A stretch of 64,000 nt of DNA from Pseudomonas fluorescens (GCF_902497625.1 NZ_CABVGX010000002.1:1-64000), one strand, 5' to 3'; shown: positions 43,315 through 51,840, numbered from the stretch's first letter. The notes: generated by a model not told the origin, from the letters alone. Translations and numbers: made by a program.

Positions 43315-44010
43315 TCACCTACAGCGTCGAGTGTTCAGTGGCATTGACCAGATGTCATGATCACACCGCGAGCACAGGGCCCCCTGGTCTTTTTGAATAA
43401 ATTGTCCGAAACCACACTTCACGCAGCAATAAAGTGCTGAAGAGGGTGACTTTTTAAACTCCTCACGGTGTTCAGGGGGTAGGACGGATAAACCAGGACG
43501 CAGGTCTTCTTGTTCGTAAAAATATAGGCTGATGTCCCCATCAGTTTCCACCAGCCCCAATTTTACCTGGCCCAAATGCTCAACGCCTTGCTGCCGAAGC
43601 TCCATCAGCAGTTCGCTCGATGACATATTAAGCGTCTCGAGAGCCTTGGTTTCATAGAGTCCATCGCTAATTACAGTTACAGGTAAACCATCAATCCATG
43701 CTTCAAATTTTTTGCTCTTCGTCATGCTCAATACGGTGATACGGTAAAGCAGCAAGAGTGTGAGGAAAACGACGGCGACTGGCAGCAGCGGGACGTCATG
43801 GTAGAAAGACACATCACCTGCAGCTGAGCCCAGCGTCAGAATGACAACGAGCTCAAAGAGCGAAAGTTGCCTTATCCCTCGCCGACCACTGGATTTTAAA
43901 AAGAGAAAAACTGCTAAGAACGCAAAAGTTGCTCGCAAAGCTACTTCTAACAAAAACGATAGTGGAAATTCGTCTATCAACATGCGTTGCAGATCAAATG
44001 GAGACATCAT
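43315..44010 (-). CDS. DUF421/YetF-like membrane protein with C-terminal zinc ribbon
   Basis: 231 residues. Three spans fall in residues 15-95 (LEVALRATFAFLAVFLFL, LVVILTLGSAAGDVS, VAVVFLTLLLLYRITVL). A cytoplasmic DUF421 domain follows (WIDGLPVTVISDGL, MELRQQGVEHLGQVK). An extra C-terminal CVKCG...CSRCDH pair is probably a zinc ribbon not found in the shorter family members. The family is of uncertain function and common in Pseudomonas stress and envelope loci. TGAGGT precedes tandem ATGs at 44010 and 44007. Confidence 0.88.
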   Translation of the reverse strand: MMSPFDLQRMLIDEFPLSFLLEVALRATFAFLAVFLFLKSSGRRGIRQLSLFELVVILTLGSAAGDVSFYHDVPLLPVAVVFLTLLLLYRITVLSMTKSKKFEAWIDGLPVTVISDGLYETKALETLNMSSSELLMELRQQGVEHLGQVKLGLVETDGDISLYFYEQEDLRPGLSVLPPEHREEFKKSPSSALYCCVKCGFGQFIQKDQGALCSRCDHDIWSMPLNTRRCR

Positions 44011-44394
44011 TACCTCAGTTCTGTTTCGAAAAATTGGTCAATCGATCGCGAAATTTTTTATTTCAATGAAGCAGCGCAAGAGGGTGCTGCTGTACCTAAA
44101 GATGCCGGCTAAGCATCGGCGTCAGCTTATGATAGTAGATTGGTTGCGTTACAGACTTCACGATAAAGTTGCAAATTCGCACAGTTCTTCGCATGGTATT
44201 GCTGCGGATGATGAAGGTATTCAACTCTCTATGCGCGGCGGGGATCTGCATCTTGTGTGCCCATAGACCTGGCAGGTGGCGCTAATCTCTCGCCATTCAT
44301 GGACACCAGCTGCCGTAGCCCGTTATGCAGGATTTAGCTATTGCTCGCCTTTGGTAGCGTGCACGCTCACAACCCTATGACAAAGGTAATGGTT
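44011..44394. other. Intergenic region, nothing supported
   Basis: 384 bp between the divergent DUF421 and SDR genes. A frame from ATG 44067 (MKQRKRVLLYLKMPAKHRR) lacks a ribosome site and any family. Promoters are expected here but I cannot place them. Confidence 0.4.
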
Positions 44395-45171
44395 ATGTAT
44401 TCAAGTCTGACAGGTCAGGTTGCGCTTGTGAGCGGCGCGGGCAGTGAGCTTGGGATTGGTATGGCAATCGCCCGTCGTCTTGGCGTTCAAGGGGTCAAGC
44501 TAATCATTACCGCGAGCAGTGAACGCATAAATGAGCGGGTTGCAGAGTTGCGCGTCGCTGGCTTCGAAGTAGAGGGTCGGCCTGTAGACCTGACTCAGGA
44601 AACGCAGGTTAGAGAGTTCGTCGAGTGGGCTGAAGCTGTGTGGGGGCACATAGATATTCTTGTAAATTGCGCCGGAATGGCTATGCAAGGGAGCCCGGAA
44701 CATTTTGCCGAGCTATCCAGCACGAGCCTCGAGTCCTGGAACCATTCCATTGCAAGGAATTTGACGACCGCTTTCCTGTTAACCCACGGTGTTTTGCCGG
44801 GGATGCGTGCTAGAGAGTATGGCCGCATAGTGAACATCAGTTCGACCACAGGTACACGAGCCAGCAACCCAGGAGAGGCAGCCTACAGTGCGGCAAAGGC
44901 TGGAATGGTAGGGATGAGTATGAGCCTCGCCCTTGAGGTAGCTCAGTCAGGTATCACCGTGAATTCAGTTGCGCCGGGTTGGATTGCTACAGGGTCGACC
45001 ACTCCGGATGAAGCGCGAGCAGGACGTTTTACGCCCATTGGAAGGGCAGGTCGACCAGACGAAGTGGCCGCTGCCGTTGCATTCCTGGCTTCACCGGACG
45101 CGAGCTACATCACGGGTGAGTTGCTTGTGGTAGACGGTGGTAATTGCTTGGTTGAAAACAAAGCTCATTAA
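44395..45171 (+). CDS. SDR family oxidoreductase (FabG-like)
   Basis: About 258 residues from ATG 44395. SGAGSELGIGMAIARRLG is near residue 12, NCAG near 90, the catalytic ISSTTG...YSAAKAG near 145-163, and VDGGNC near the end. Several ATGs precede it in frame (44377, 44389); 44395 has AAAGG nine bases upstream and fits family N-termini. NAD(P)-dependent alcohol/ketone interconversion, substrate unknown. It lies in a mixed accessory zone, with more AT-rich codon use than the core genes, and ends before a shared terminator. Confidence 0.88.
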   Translation: MYSSLTGQVALVSGAGSELGIGMAIARRLGVQGVKLIITASSERINERVAELRVAGFEVEGRPVDLTQETQVREFVEWAEAVWGHIDILVNCAGMAMQGSPEHFAELSSTSLESWNHSIARNLTTAFLLTHGVLPGMRAREYGRIVNISSTTGTRASNPGEAAYSAAKAGMVGMSMSLALEVAQSGITVNSVAPGWIATGSTTPDEARAGRFTPIGRAGRPDEVAAAVAFLASPDASYITGELLVVDGGNCLVENKAH

Positions 45172-45259
45172 GGCTTCTTTCTGTCCCTCCGGTTACCGGA
45201 AAGAGAAGCAGTCGGTCGTCGGCAACGTTTGATTTGATGACCCACTGCCCACCTTCTCC

Positions 45260-45283
45260 AAGCCCGGCCCTCGCGCCGGGTTT
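45260..45283. terminator. Bidirectional terminator-like hairpin
   Basis: AAGCCCGG pairs with CCGGGTTT (one G-U) around an eight-base loop, with T-rich and A-rich flanks. It lies between the convergent SDR and TerC genes. Confidence 0.5.
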
Positions 45284-45317
45284 AATGTTTCCATCGGCGA
45301 CCGACACCTGTCTGGAT

Positions 45318-46310
45318 CTAGACCTGCGGGCCAGTAGAAGCCTGGTCGCGGGTTTTCCAAAGCGATAGCAGCACACCGCCCAGCAGCAAAGCCACGGTCA
45401 CGCTCAGAGAAATGACTGCGGGAATCTTGCCGATGATGCCCACCATGAAGATCTTGCCGCCGATAAACACCAGCACCAGCGCCAGCGCGTACTTGAGATA
45501 GGCAAAGCGGTGGATCATCGCCGCCAGCGCGAAATACAGCGCACGCAGGCCGAGGATGGCGAAAATGTTAGAGGTGTAGACGATGAAGGGGTCCTGGGTG
45601 ATGGCAAAGATCGCCGGCACGCTGTCCACAGCGAATACCAGGTCGGCACACTCGATCAGCACCAAAGCCAGGAACAACGGCGTCGCCCAGACCACGGACC
45701 TGCCACTGGCATCCACCTGGCGGACGAAGAAACGCTCTTCATGCAAGCGATCGGTCACCCGCATGTGTTTGCGCAGAAATTTCACCAGCAAGTTATCGCT
45801 AAGGTTCGGGTGGGCATCGACTTTGCTGAACAGCATCTTTACGCCGGTCAACAGCAGGAAGATGCCGAACACATAGAGAATCCAACTGAACTCGGCGATC
45901 AGTGCTGCACCCAGGCCAATCATGACAGCGCGCAGCACTATTACACCGAGAATGCCCCAGAACAGCACCTCGTGCTGATACTTACGCGGAATTGAGAGAA
46001 AGCTGAAGATCATCGCCATCAGGAAAACGTTGTCCATCGACAACGATTTCTCGATAAGAAAGCCGGTGTAAAAATCCATCCCGGCATCACCGCCCTTGAC
46101 CTGCCACACCCAGAGGCCGAACAGCAAGCCAGCTGTGATATAGCCAGCAGACAGCAGCAGACTTTCACGAACGCCGATTTCTCGGTGCTCACGGTGTAAC
46201 ACCCCGAGGTCGAAGATCAACAGGCCCAGGACGATGCTGATAAAAACGAGCCACAACCAAGTGGCGGTGCCGAGAAACTCGGCAAAAAAGAACGGTTCCA
46301 AGGCCGTCAT
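45318..46310 (-). CDS. TerC/Alx family integral membrane protein
   Basis: 330 residues with about nine spans, as in Alx. The motifs FLIEKSLSMDNVFLMAMIF near residue 83 and ALVLIECADLVFAVDSVPA near 218 carry the paired Asp/Glu residues of the TerC fold. The large loop between (VDAHPNLSDNLL, RVTDRLHEERFF) is typical of Alx. Alx exports Mn2+ or responds to alkaline pH in E. coli, so a metal-export role is likely. The leader carries two hairpins just ahead of a GAGGAGGGG ribosome site. Confidence 0.93.
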   Translation of the reverse strand: MTALEPFFFAEFLGTATWLWLVFISIVLGLLIFDLGVLHREHREIGVRESLLLSAGYITAGLLFGLWVWQVKGGDAGMDFYTGFLIEKSLSMDNVFLMAMIFSFLSIPRKYQHEVLFWGILGVIVLRAVMIGLGAALIAEFSWILYVFGIFLLLTGVKMLFSKVDAHPNLSDNLLVKFLRKHMRVTDRLHEERFFVRQVDASGRSVVWATPLFLALVLIECADLVFAVDSVPAIFAITQDPFIVYTSNIFAILGLRALYFALAAMIHRFAYLKYALALVLVFIGGKIFMVGIIGKIPAVISLSVTVALLLGGVLLSLWKTRDQASTGPQV

Positions 46311-46324
46311 GAGCCCCTCCTCAA

Positions 46325-46357
46325 ATGTCGAAGTTGTACAAACTGCAACTCCGACAT
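46325..46357 (-). promoter_or_regulatory. Leader hairpin upstream of terC/alx
   Basis: On the minus strand ATGTCGGAGTTG pairs with CAACTTCGACAT (one G-U) around a nine-base loop. It ends 14 bases before the start codon and adjoins the ribosome site. A second small palindrome, CAGCGA and TCGCTG, lies just upstream in the transcript (46360..46372). Alx in E. coli is controlled by a yybP-ykoY leader; I do not see that consensus here, so this would be a different element or simple structure. Confidence 0.45.
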
Positions 46358-46484
46358 GGCAGCGATTCGCTGTCAGAGGGGCCCGGCGTTGTGAAGGAAA
46401 ATTTAAAAAGGCGCCTGTAATTTTTCAATAAGGCAAGGGTTGCAAGTTATTTCAATGGTTGGGCAAGTGGAGTGCCATTTCGCC

Positions 46485-47180
46485 TCAAATCGACCGCTGA
46501 TTAACCCGAGCCATCAACTGCTCCGCAGTCTCCTTACGCTCCGAATACCGATCAACCAATTCTGCCTGATGCCCGCGCAGCAATACCGTGAACTTCACCA
46601 GCTCCTCCATCACGTCGACAACCCGGTCGTAGAACGGCGACGGTTTCATTCGGCCGGCTTCGTCGAATTCCATGTAGGCCTTGGGCACCGATGATTGGTT
46701 GGGGATGGTGAACATGCGCATCCAGCGTCCCAGAACGCGTAGTTGATTAACCACGTTAAAGGACTGGGAGCCGCCGCACACCTGCATCACTGCCAGCGTC
46801 TTGCCCTGGGTCGGGCGAACCGCGCCGAGTTCCAGCGGAACCCAGTCGATCTGCGCCTTGAACACGGCCGACATTGCGCCATGCCGTTCCGGCGAGCACC
46901 AGACCTGGCCTTCCGACCACAGCATCAGGTCGCGCAATTCCTGCACTTTCGGATGCTCAACGGGCGCATCGTCCGGCAGCGGCAAGCCGGAAGGATTGAA
47001 GATGCGCACTTCGGCGCCGAAGTGCTTCAGCAGGCGCGCAGATTCTTCGACCAGCAGGCGGCTGAACGACCGTTCGCGGGTCGAGCCGTATAGCAACAGA
47101 ATGCGCGGTTTGGGGTCGGGCGTTGCTGTGGATACGTTTTCGAACAGGGTCAAATCGAGGTTGGGCAGGTGCTCAGACAT
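46485..47180 (-). CDS. arsH: Organoarsenical oxidase ArsH
   Basis: 231 residues, NADPH-dependent FMN reductase fold. The FMN-binding [16 protein letters not shown] is near residue 28, and ArsH marks include [17 protein letters not shown] and [20 protein letters not shown] (quoted within limit). AAGGAGG precedes ATG 47180. ArsH oxidises trivalent organoarsenicals and can reduce quinones or metals with NADPH. It is the last gene of arsR-arsC-arsH, ten bases after arsC. Confidence 0.95.
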   Translation of the reverse strand: MSEHLPNLDLTLFENVSTATPDPKPRILLLYGSTRERSFSRLLVEESARLLKHFGAEVRIFNPSGLPLPDDAPVEHPKVQELRDLMLWSEGQVWCSPERHGAMSAVFKAQIDWVPLELGAVRPTQGKTLAVMQVCGGSQSFNVVNQLRVLGRWMRMFTIPNQSSVPKAYMEFDEAGRMKPSPFYDRVVDVMEELVKFTVLLRGHQAELVDRYSERKETAEQLMARVNQRSI

Positions 47181-47189
47181 GAGTCCTCC

Positions 47190-47660
47190 TTAAAGAGTGC
47201 CGATGCGATCAAGTTCGCCCTTGAGTTCATCGCGATTGAGGCGGTCGAAGGGTAATTCGAGAAACGCTGCGCAACGTTGCTCGATGCGCGCCACCGTAGC
47301 GCGGAAGGCCGCATCGATGCGTGCCTCGTCGCCCGTCACGTCGGACGGGTCTTCCAGACCCCAATGGGATTTCAACGCGGGGCCGAAGTACACCGGACAG
47401 GATTCGCCGGCCGCTTTGTCACAGACAGTGATGACGATGTCCGGCGGGTTGCTTTCGAACGCGTCGTTGCCTTTGCTGTGCAAACCTTCGGTAGCAACGC
47501 CGGCCTGTTGCAACGTCGACAGGCTGCGGGGCAAAACCTGTCCCTTGGGAAAACTGCCCGCACTGACCGCTTCGAACCCTGCCGGCGCGAGGTGATTGAA
47601 AATGGCTTCGGACAAAATGCTGCGGCAGCTGTTGGCTGTGCACATGAACAGGACTTTCAT
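47190..47660 (-). CDS. arsC: Arsenate reductase, LMW-phosphatase type
   Basis: 156 residues. The P-loop Cys is in MCTANSCRS (residues 6-14), where CxxNxCRS is the usual thioredoxin-linked ArsC motif. Further Cys are in ITVCDKAAGESC, and the acid residue is in LEDPSD. Reduces arsenate to arsenite with thioredoxin/thioredoxin reductase electrons. Arsenite then needs an exporter, but no arsB or acr3 gene lies in the operon. GGAG precedes ATG 47660. Confidence 0.95.
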   Translation of the reverse strand: MKVLFMCTANSCRSILSEAIFNHLAPAGFEAVSAGSFPKGQVLPRSLSTLQQAGVATEGLHSKGNDAFESNPPDIVITVCDKAAGESCPVYFGPALKSHWGLEDPSDVTGDEARIDAAFRATVARIEQRCAAFLELPFDRLNRDELKGELDRIGTL

Positions 47661-47709
47661 GGATTGCTCCGTTTGCTTCAGGCAGGAATTTATACAACCA
47701 GATCAGAAT

Positions 47710-48057
47710 TCAGCAGCAGGTGGTTTCGCGAACCGGACGCCCATCCATGTTACGCAGCCGCGCAGCGTTGTCCTTGAACCATGCGGCATTGGCCCGCGAC
47801 GTCACCTGCAGAATTTCGTGGACCCAATCCGGCAGGTCCGGATTGAGACGGTAATACACCCACTGACCCTGTCGGCGATCCAGCAACAGACCGCTGCTGC
47901 GCAATTGCGCAAGGTGGCGGCTGATTTTCGGCTGGCTATCGTCAAGGGCGCACATCAATTCACAGACGCACAGCTCACCCTGATCGACAATCAGCAACGT
48001 GGCGCGGACCCGGGTTTCGTCGGCCAGGCCTTTGAACAGCTCGGTAGGGGTGATCAT
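47710..48057 (-). CDS. arsR: ArsR family arsenic-responsive repressor
   Basis: About 115 residues. The metal-sensing ELCVCEL motif near residue 28 carries the two Cys of the As(III) site. The winged helix includes SQPKISRHLAQLRSSGLL and a C-terminal CC pair. The ATG at 48075 would lie within the CATATG operator arm, so ATG 48057 (MITPTELF) is preferred. Repressor released by arsenite. First gene of the ars operon, 49 bp before arsC. Confidence 0.93.
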   Translation of the reverse strand: MITPTELFKGLADETRVRATLLIVDQGELCVCELMCALDDSQPKISRHLAQLRSSGLLLDRRQGQWVYYRLNPDLPDWVHEILQVTSRANAAWFKDNAARLRNMDGRPVRETTCC

Positions 48058-48072
48058 CTGTGCAGTCCGGTA

Positions 48073-48106
48073 CATATGGAAAATCGAATATACGGATAAT
48101 CATATG
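48073..48106. promoter_or_regulatory. Putative ArsR operator/promoter
   Basis: Two CATATG boxes (48073 and 48101) flank an AT-rich stretch with AATCGAATATACGGATAAT between them. This is just upstream of arsR and resembles ars operators in its AT-rich interrupted symmetry. Assignment is by position. Confidence 0.4.
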
Positions 48107-48268
48107 TTTGGGGCAACAGGAATTTTCCGGATGGAATTTATTCGTCCAGCTTCGCCCAGAACCCCTCCGCAGAGGGACTGATTGGGCAGACGGTCGAGTG
48201 AGATGAATTTCCAAAGGCTCGGCGGGTGTAGCGATTTTGATTTTCCAGGCAGCGAGTTTGGGCATTCG

Positions 48269-48631
48269 CTAGAGCAACGCGTCGCGCTCGGCGAAGATGC
48301 TTGCCATTTGCGCCGCGTTTTCAGTTCCCCAATTGCACAGCGGCATGATTGCTTCCGCCAGACTGCGACCGAGTGGGGTCAGCGTGTAATCCACGCGCGG
48401 CGGCACTTCCCTGTAGTCGTTGCGCGCCAGCACGCGATCGGCTTCCAGATCCTTCAATTGCTGGATCAGTACCTTGTCGCTGACCCCCGGGATCAGCCTT
48501 TTGAGTTCTCCATAGCGCTTCGGGCCGTCACGCAGGAAAAACAGGACCAGCGGTTTCCACTTGCCCGAGATGATGCGTAGCGTGGCATTGAGCCCGCAAC
48601 CGGTGCCGCAGATTTCAGAAGTCGTCGTCAT
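48269..48631 (-). CDS. HxlR family redox/aldehyde-responsive regulator
   Basis: 120 residues. A single winged-helix HxlR domain reads LRIISGKWKPLVLFFLRDG, then RYGELKRLIPGVSDKVL and a C-terminal YTLTPLGRSLAEAI. Two N-terminal Cys (CGTGC) are positioned like the redox Cys of HypR/YodB-type sensors. Divergent from an SDR with repeated ATACTT elements between, so it probably represses that gene and senses electrophiles or oxidants. Confidence 0.92.
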   Translation of the reverse strand: MTTTSEICGTGCGLNATLRIISGKWKPLVLFFLRDGPKRYGELKRLIPGVSDKVLIQQLKDLEADRVLARNDYREVPPRVDYTLTPLGRSLAEAIMPLCNWGTENAAQMASIFAERDALL

Positions 48632-48637
48632 ATTTTG

Positions 48638-48661
48638 ATACTTACCAAAAGGTGCATACTT
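48638..48661. promoter_or_regulatory. Putative HxlR operator (ATACTT repeat)
   Basis: ATACTT occurs at 48638 and 48656, 18 bases apart, around ACC-AAAA-GGT. It lies directly upstream of the HxlR start in the divergent gap. Half-sites of this kind are common for HxlR-type proteins; not proved. Confidence 0.4.
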
Positions 48662-48744
48662 GTCCTTAGGTTATCAGAACTGCATCCTTGGCCTCAAGCA
48701 GGCAGCCAACTGCTTCCATATAACGCTTAGGAAGGATGCACCTC

Positions 48745-49479
48745 ATGACCAGACTGAATGGAAAGACCGCAGTGATCACCGGCGGTGCTACCGGTATCGG
48801 CCTCGCCGCGGCCAAGCGCTTCATCGAAGAGGGCGCCTTCGTCTTCATCTACGGGCGCCGGCAGGAAGCGCTCGACGCCGCCGTCGCCGATCTCGGGCCC
48901 AACGCCCGCGCGGTGAAAGGCTCAGTGTCCGATGAGGCCGACCTCGACCGACTCTACGCGGCGGTAAAAGCCGAACGCGGCAGCCTCGACATCGTCTTCG
49001 CCAATGCCGGGGCGGGAAGCCCGCTTGTGCTCGGCGCGATCACCGCCGAGCACATTGACGAGACCTTTGACACCAACGTGAAAGGTACGATTTTCACGGT
49101 CCAGAAGGCGCTGCCCCTGATGGGCGAGGGCGGTTCGATCATCCTGACCGGATCGAGTGCCGGCACCACCGGCGCGCCGGGAATGAGCGCTTACAGTGCG
49201 AGCAAGGCGGCAGTGCGTAATCTGGCGCGGACCTGGGCGGAGGACCTCAAGGGCAGCGGCCTACGGGTGAACGTGCTGTCCCCCGGGGCGACGGCGACCG
49301 ATCTTGCTAAGAACGCATTGGGCGAGGAGGGCCAGAAGGTCTACGCGTCGATGACTCCACTTCAGCGCATGGCCGATCCGGCAGAGATCGCGGCCGTGGC
49401 CGCCTTCCTCGCGTCGCCGGACAGCAGCTTCATGACCGCCAGCGAAGTCGCTGTTGACGGCGGCCTTGCGCAACTCTGA
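48745..49479 (+). CDS. SDR family oxidoreductase
   Basis: About 244 residues. TGGATGIGLAAAKRF is near residue 11, NAGAG near 86, the catalytic GSSAGTTG...YSASKAA near 135-155, and VDGGLAQL at the C-terminus. AGGAAGG lies eight bases before ATG 48745, whereas ATG 48736 abuts it. Likely detoxifies aldehydes or ketones under HxlR control; this divergent HxlR-SDR layout is frequent. Starts a set that continues with an F420-reductase-like gene. Confidence 0.92.
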   Translation: MTRLNGKTAVITGGATGIGLAAAKRFIEEGAFVFIYGRRQEALDAAVADLGPNARAVKGSVSDEADLDRLYAAVKAERGSLDIVFANAGAGSPLVLGAITAEHIDETFDTNVKGTIFTVQKALPLMGEGGSIILTGSSAGTTGAPGMSAYSASKAAVRNLARTWAEDLKGSGLRVNVLSPGATATDLAKNALGEEGQKVYASMTPLQRMADPAEIAAVAAFLASPDSSFMTASEVAVDGGLAQL

Positions 49480-49548
49480 CGCGCTACGCCGGGCGCTGCA
49501 GCCGACTGTTCGGAGCGCCGCAGGTCTCGGTCATTCTCAGGAGAACAT

Positions 49549-50148
49549 ATGAGCTACGCAATTATCGGATTCGGCAATATAGGCCAGGCCCTGGCCAAGG
49601 CGTTTGCCCGCAACGGCATCGAAGTGTCCGTTGCGACCACGCGCGACCCGCAAAGCTTTGCACCTGCTGCCGCCGCGATCGGCCCCAAGATCATTCCCAA
49701 GAGCCTGGCGGACGCGGCCAAAGCGGACATTATCTTTTTGGCTGTCCGTTTCGAGTCCCACCCGGATGTCGCAAAGGCGCTACTCAACTGGAGTGGGAAG
49801 ACTATCATCGATGTGACCAATGCCTATGGCGTACCCCCGGAGGAACTGGGAGAACAACCTTCTTCCAAAGTCGTCGCGCAGGCTTTTACAGGTGCAAGAC
49901 TGGTCAAGGGCTTCAACCATTTGGGCGCCGCCGTCCTTGGCCAGGATCCGGCCGTCAAGGGTGGCAGGAGAATCGTGTTCCTGGCGAGCGACGATGAAGC
50001 TGCCGCAGCGCAGGTGGGCGCGCTTGCAGAAAGTCTCGGCTTCTCGCCGATCAGACTTGGCGAACTTTCGGAAGGTGGACTGCTGGTGCAGGCGCGCGGC
50101 AATACCTGGGGTCAACTGATCTTCAAGGACCTGGTCAAGTTCGACTGA
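49549..50148 (+). CDS. F420-dependent-NADP-reductase-like (NAD-binding) protein
   Basis: 199 residues. An N-terminal Rossmann motif IIGFGNIGQALAKAFA begins the protein. A domain of the NADP-oxidoreductase coenzyme-F420 type follows, with VTNAYGVPPEELG and ARLVKGFNHLGAAVL. Pseudomonas lacks F420, so NADPH-linked reductase or a lost-cofactor role is expected. AGGAGA precedes ATG 49549. A paralogue lies at 52800..53420, which supports a duplicated module. Confidence 0.88.
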   Translation: MSYAIIGFGNIGQALAKAFARNGIEVSVATTRDPQSFAPAAAAIGPKIIPKSLADAAKADIIFLAVRFESHPDVAKALLNWSGKTIIDVTNAYGVPPEELGEQPSSKVVAQAFTGARLVKGFNHLGAAVLGQDPAVKGGRRIVFLASDDEAAAAQVGALAESLGFSPIRLGELSEGGLLVQARGNTWGQLIFKDLVKFD

Positions 50149-50230
50149 TAAATCGCCTATCACAAAGGTTGATCCGGCCCTGGCCGCTTTTTACTACGGC
50201 CAGGCAAGTGCTCAATAATGAAGGAGAGGA

Positions 50231-50662
50231 ATGATGATGCTTGATAATGAAAAAATAGTCAGAGAGCTCTGCGCCGCCGCGGAAGGGCAAGGAACGGACA
50301 TCGAGAAATTCGTCTCCATGTTCGCTGAGGAAGGCTACATGTGGGATATGGCATCCGGCGTGAAGTTTCGCGGGGAGGCCATTGGTGAGTCTATCGCAGC
50401 GATGGTCAGCGCGTTTCCCGATGTGCACCGTGAGATATTCAAGATCCACGTCGCGGGATACGTCGTCGTGGTGGAGCTGGCGATTCGCGGCACACACACA
50501 GGTGACCTGCCGCTTCCTTCTGGGACGCTGGCGCCCACGGGCAAGAAGATCGATGTTCCGTCATGCGATGTTTTCCACCTCGAAGGCGGGAAGGTCATCT
50601 CTTTCCATTGCTACAACGAGGCTTCAGCGATGCAGCAGCAACTTGGCCTCGTGCCCGGCTGA
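50231..50662 (+). CDS. SnoaL/NTF2-like protein
   Basis: 143 residues. The NTF2-like cone reads KFVSMFAEEGYMWDMASGV near residue 20-38 and MVSAFPDVHREIFKIHVAG near 60-78. It ends with a C-terminal strand pair, VFHLEGGKVISFHCYNE. An ester-cyclase or SnoaL-type pocket is likely, but the substrate is not known. AGGAGAGGA precedes tandem ATGs at 50231 and 50234. Followed by a second protein of the same fold. Confidence 0.85.
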   Translation: MMMLDNEKIVRELCAAAEGQGTDIEKFVSMFAEEGYMWDMASGVKFRGEAIGESIAAMVSAFPDVHREIFKIHVAGYVVVVELAIRGTHTGDLPLPSGTLAPTGKKIDVPSCDVFHLEGGKVISFHCYNEASAMQQQLGLVPG

Positions 50663-50709
50663 ATGACCAACGCCACGCGAATCGATGCAAACGCAATGGA
50701 GATGTCTTT

Positions 50710-51123
50710 ATGAGCATTCAAGAGAATATCCAGGTTGTGAAGGACTTTTTTGCAGCAATGGGCAGCGGTGACAGGCATGGTCTGCTGGCGTTGTGTGCCG
50801 ATGATTTCGAATGGATCATTCCAGGAGAGAATTGGCCGCTGGCGGGCACGCACCGCGGGCACGCGGGATTGGAAGAGGTGCTTCAGAAGGCGTCCGCAGA
50901 ACTGGAAACGTCCATGGAGCCCCCCGAGTTCGTCGCGCAGGGAGACCGGGTTCTGGTGGTTGGCTTTGCGACGGGGAAAGTCAAAGCCACGAACAGGACG
51001 TTTGAGGACTATTTTGTCTTCGCCATCACTATCCGCCACGGCAAGCTGACGAAGATCCGAGAGTATGTCGACACACAAGCATTGGCGCGGGCCTCGGAAA
51101 TGGGCGTGAGCCCAGGGGCCTGA
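50710..51123 (+). CDS. SnoaL-like (NTF2-fold) protein
   Basis: 137 residues from ATG 50710. The pattern VVKDFFAAMGSGDRHGLLAL, then DDFEWIIPGENWPLAGTHRG and DYFVFAITIRHGKLTKIREY, is typical of SnoaL-like/ketosteroid-isomerase-like proteins. The longer frame from 50563 overlaps the previous gene and is rejected. It ends at a strong hairpin, so it closes the operon starting at 48745. Substrate unknown. Confidence 0.87.
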   Translation: MSIQENIQVVKDFFAAMGSGDRHGLLALCADDFEWIIPGENWPLAGTHRGHAGLEEVLQKASAELETSMEPPEFVAQGDRVLVVGFATGKVKATNRTFEDYFVFAITIRHGKLTKIREYVDTQALARASEMGVSPGA

Positions 51124-51146
51124 GTCGTCGGGGCCGCTACCCCAAT

Positions 51147-51169
51147 GGCGCGCCCTGACAGGGCGCGCC
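51147..51169. terminator. Strong terminator-like hairpin
   Basis: GGCGCGCCCT and AGGGCGCGCC pair perfectly around a three-base loop, 24 bp after the SnoaL-like stop and just before the convergent HxlR gene end. Lacks a clear T-run. Confidence 0.55.
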
Positions 51170-51180
51170 TGCCGCATATT

Positions 51181-51633
51181 TCATCCCTCGTTCCCAGGAA
51201 AAAGGCACCCGCCATCGCGGACCAGCGCCTTCACCTCCTCACTCGCCTGCGTGGGATTCTGGCTGAATCGAGTTACCAGATCCTCGTGGCGCCGCACGTA
51301 CGACTTCGAATCATGCTTTGCGCTCCAGAGCACGATGTTTACCACGATAGGGATGAGGTCCAGGCCTTTCTCGGTCAACGTGTAGAAGTCTTTGCGTCCG
51401 TCTTCCGGGCTGGGCGTCTTCGAGAGAATTCCCTGCTCCTCAAGAAAGGCTAAGCGGGAAGCAAGGATATTGGTGGCGATTCCTTCTTCCGATTTCAGGA
51501 ACTGGCCATACGTTTTCTTACCTACAAAAACGATGTCGCGAATGATCAACAGTGACCACCGGTCGCCGAAGATTTCCACGCCGTAGTTCACTGCGCAGTG
51601 GGACCGAATGTCTTCTTTGGATGGTTTCTTCAT
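51181..51633 (-). CDS. HxlR family regulator, long form
   Basis: About 150 residues. CAVNYGVEIFGDRWSLLIIR is near residue 12 (with an N-terminal Cys), TYGQFLKSEEGIATNILASR near 40, then the wing and an extended C-terminal tail of about 40 residues. ATG 51633 is chosen; the TTG at 51666 lies within a palindrome. Two palindromes lie between it and the divergent epimerase-like gene. Likely controls the 51841..53420 pair. Confidence 0.9.
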   Translation of the reverse strand: MKKPSKEDIRSHCAVNYGVEIFGDRWSLLIIRDIVFVGKKTYGQFLKSEEGIATNILASRLAFLEEQGILSKTPSPEDGRKDFYTLTEKGLDLIPIVVNIVLWSAKHDSKSYVRRHEDLVTRFSQNPTQASEEVKALVRDGGCLFPGNEG

Positions 51634-51681
51634 GGGCCCGATCTTAGCATCGCTTGCATGGCGCAAGTAAACTTCCGTAGC

Positions 51682-51702
51682 TCACTTGCATTATGCAAGT
51701 GA
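51682..51702. promoter_or_regulatory. Perfect 21-bp palindrome, HxlR operator candidate
   Basis: TCACTTGCAT and ATGCAAGTGA flank a central T with no mismatch. A second imperfect copy (CTTGCAT and GCGCAAG around 51653..51667) overlaps the start region of the HxlR gene. Two TTGCAT...GCAAG elements about 30 bp apart suit a dimeric winged-helix repressor. Confidence 0.65.
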
Positions 51703-51840
51703 TAAGTCCAGCATGGCTCCTGTGTCGTGTGCGGACGTCTCCGTCAAAGCACACCCACTTCTCCATCGGCGTCAGCCATATCGGCTGAGCGTTCCCGTGT
51801 CACTACTTTTGGCACCACTTCACTTACAAGGAGCGGTTAC

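Noticed and set aside
43841..44266. 141-codon plus-strand frame overlapping the DUF421 gene start
   Set aside because: Half lies antisense to DUF421 and the rest lacks a ribosome site or known pattern.
46311..46440. yybP-ykoY manganese riboswitch before terC/alx
   Set aside because: The family's conserved core sequence is not visible; only generic hairpins are.
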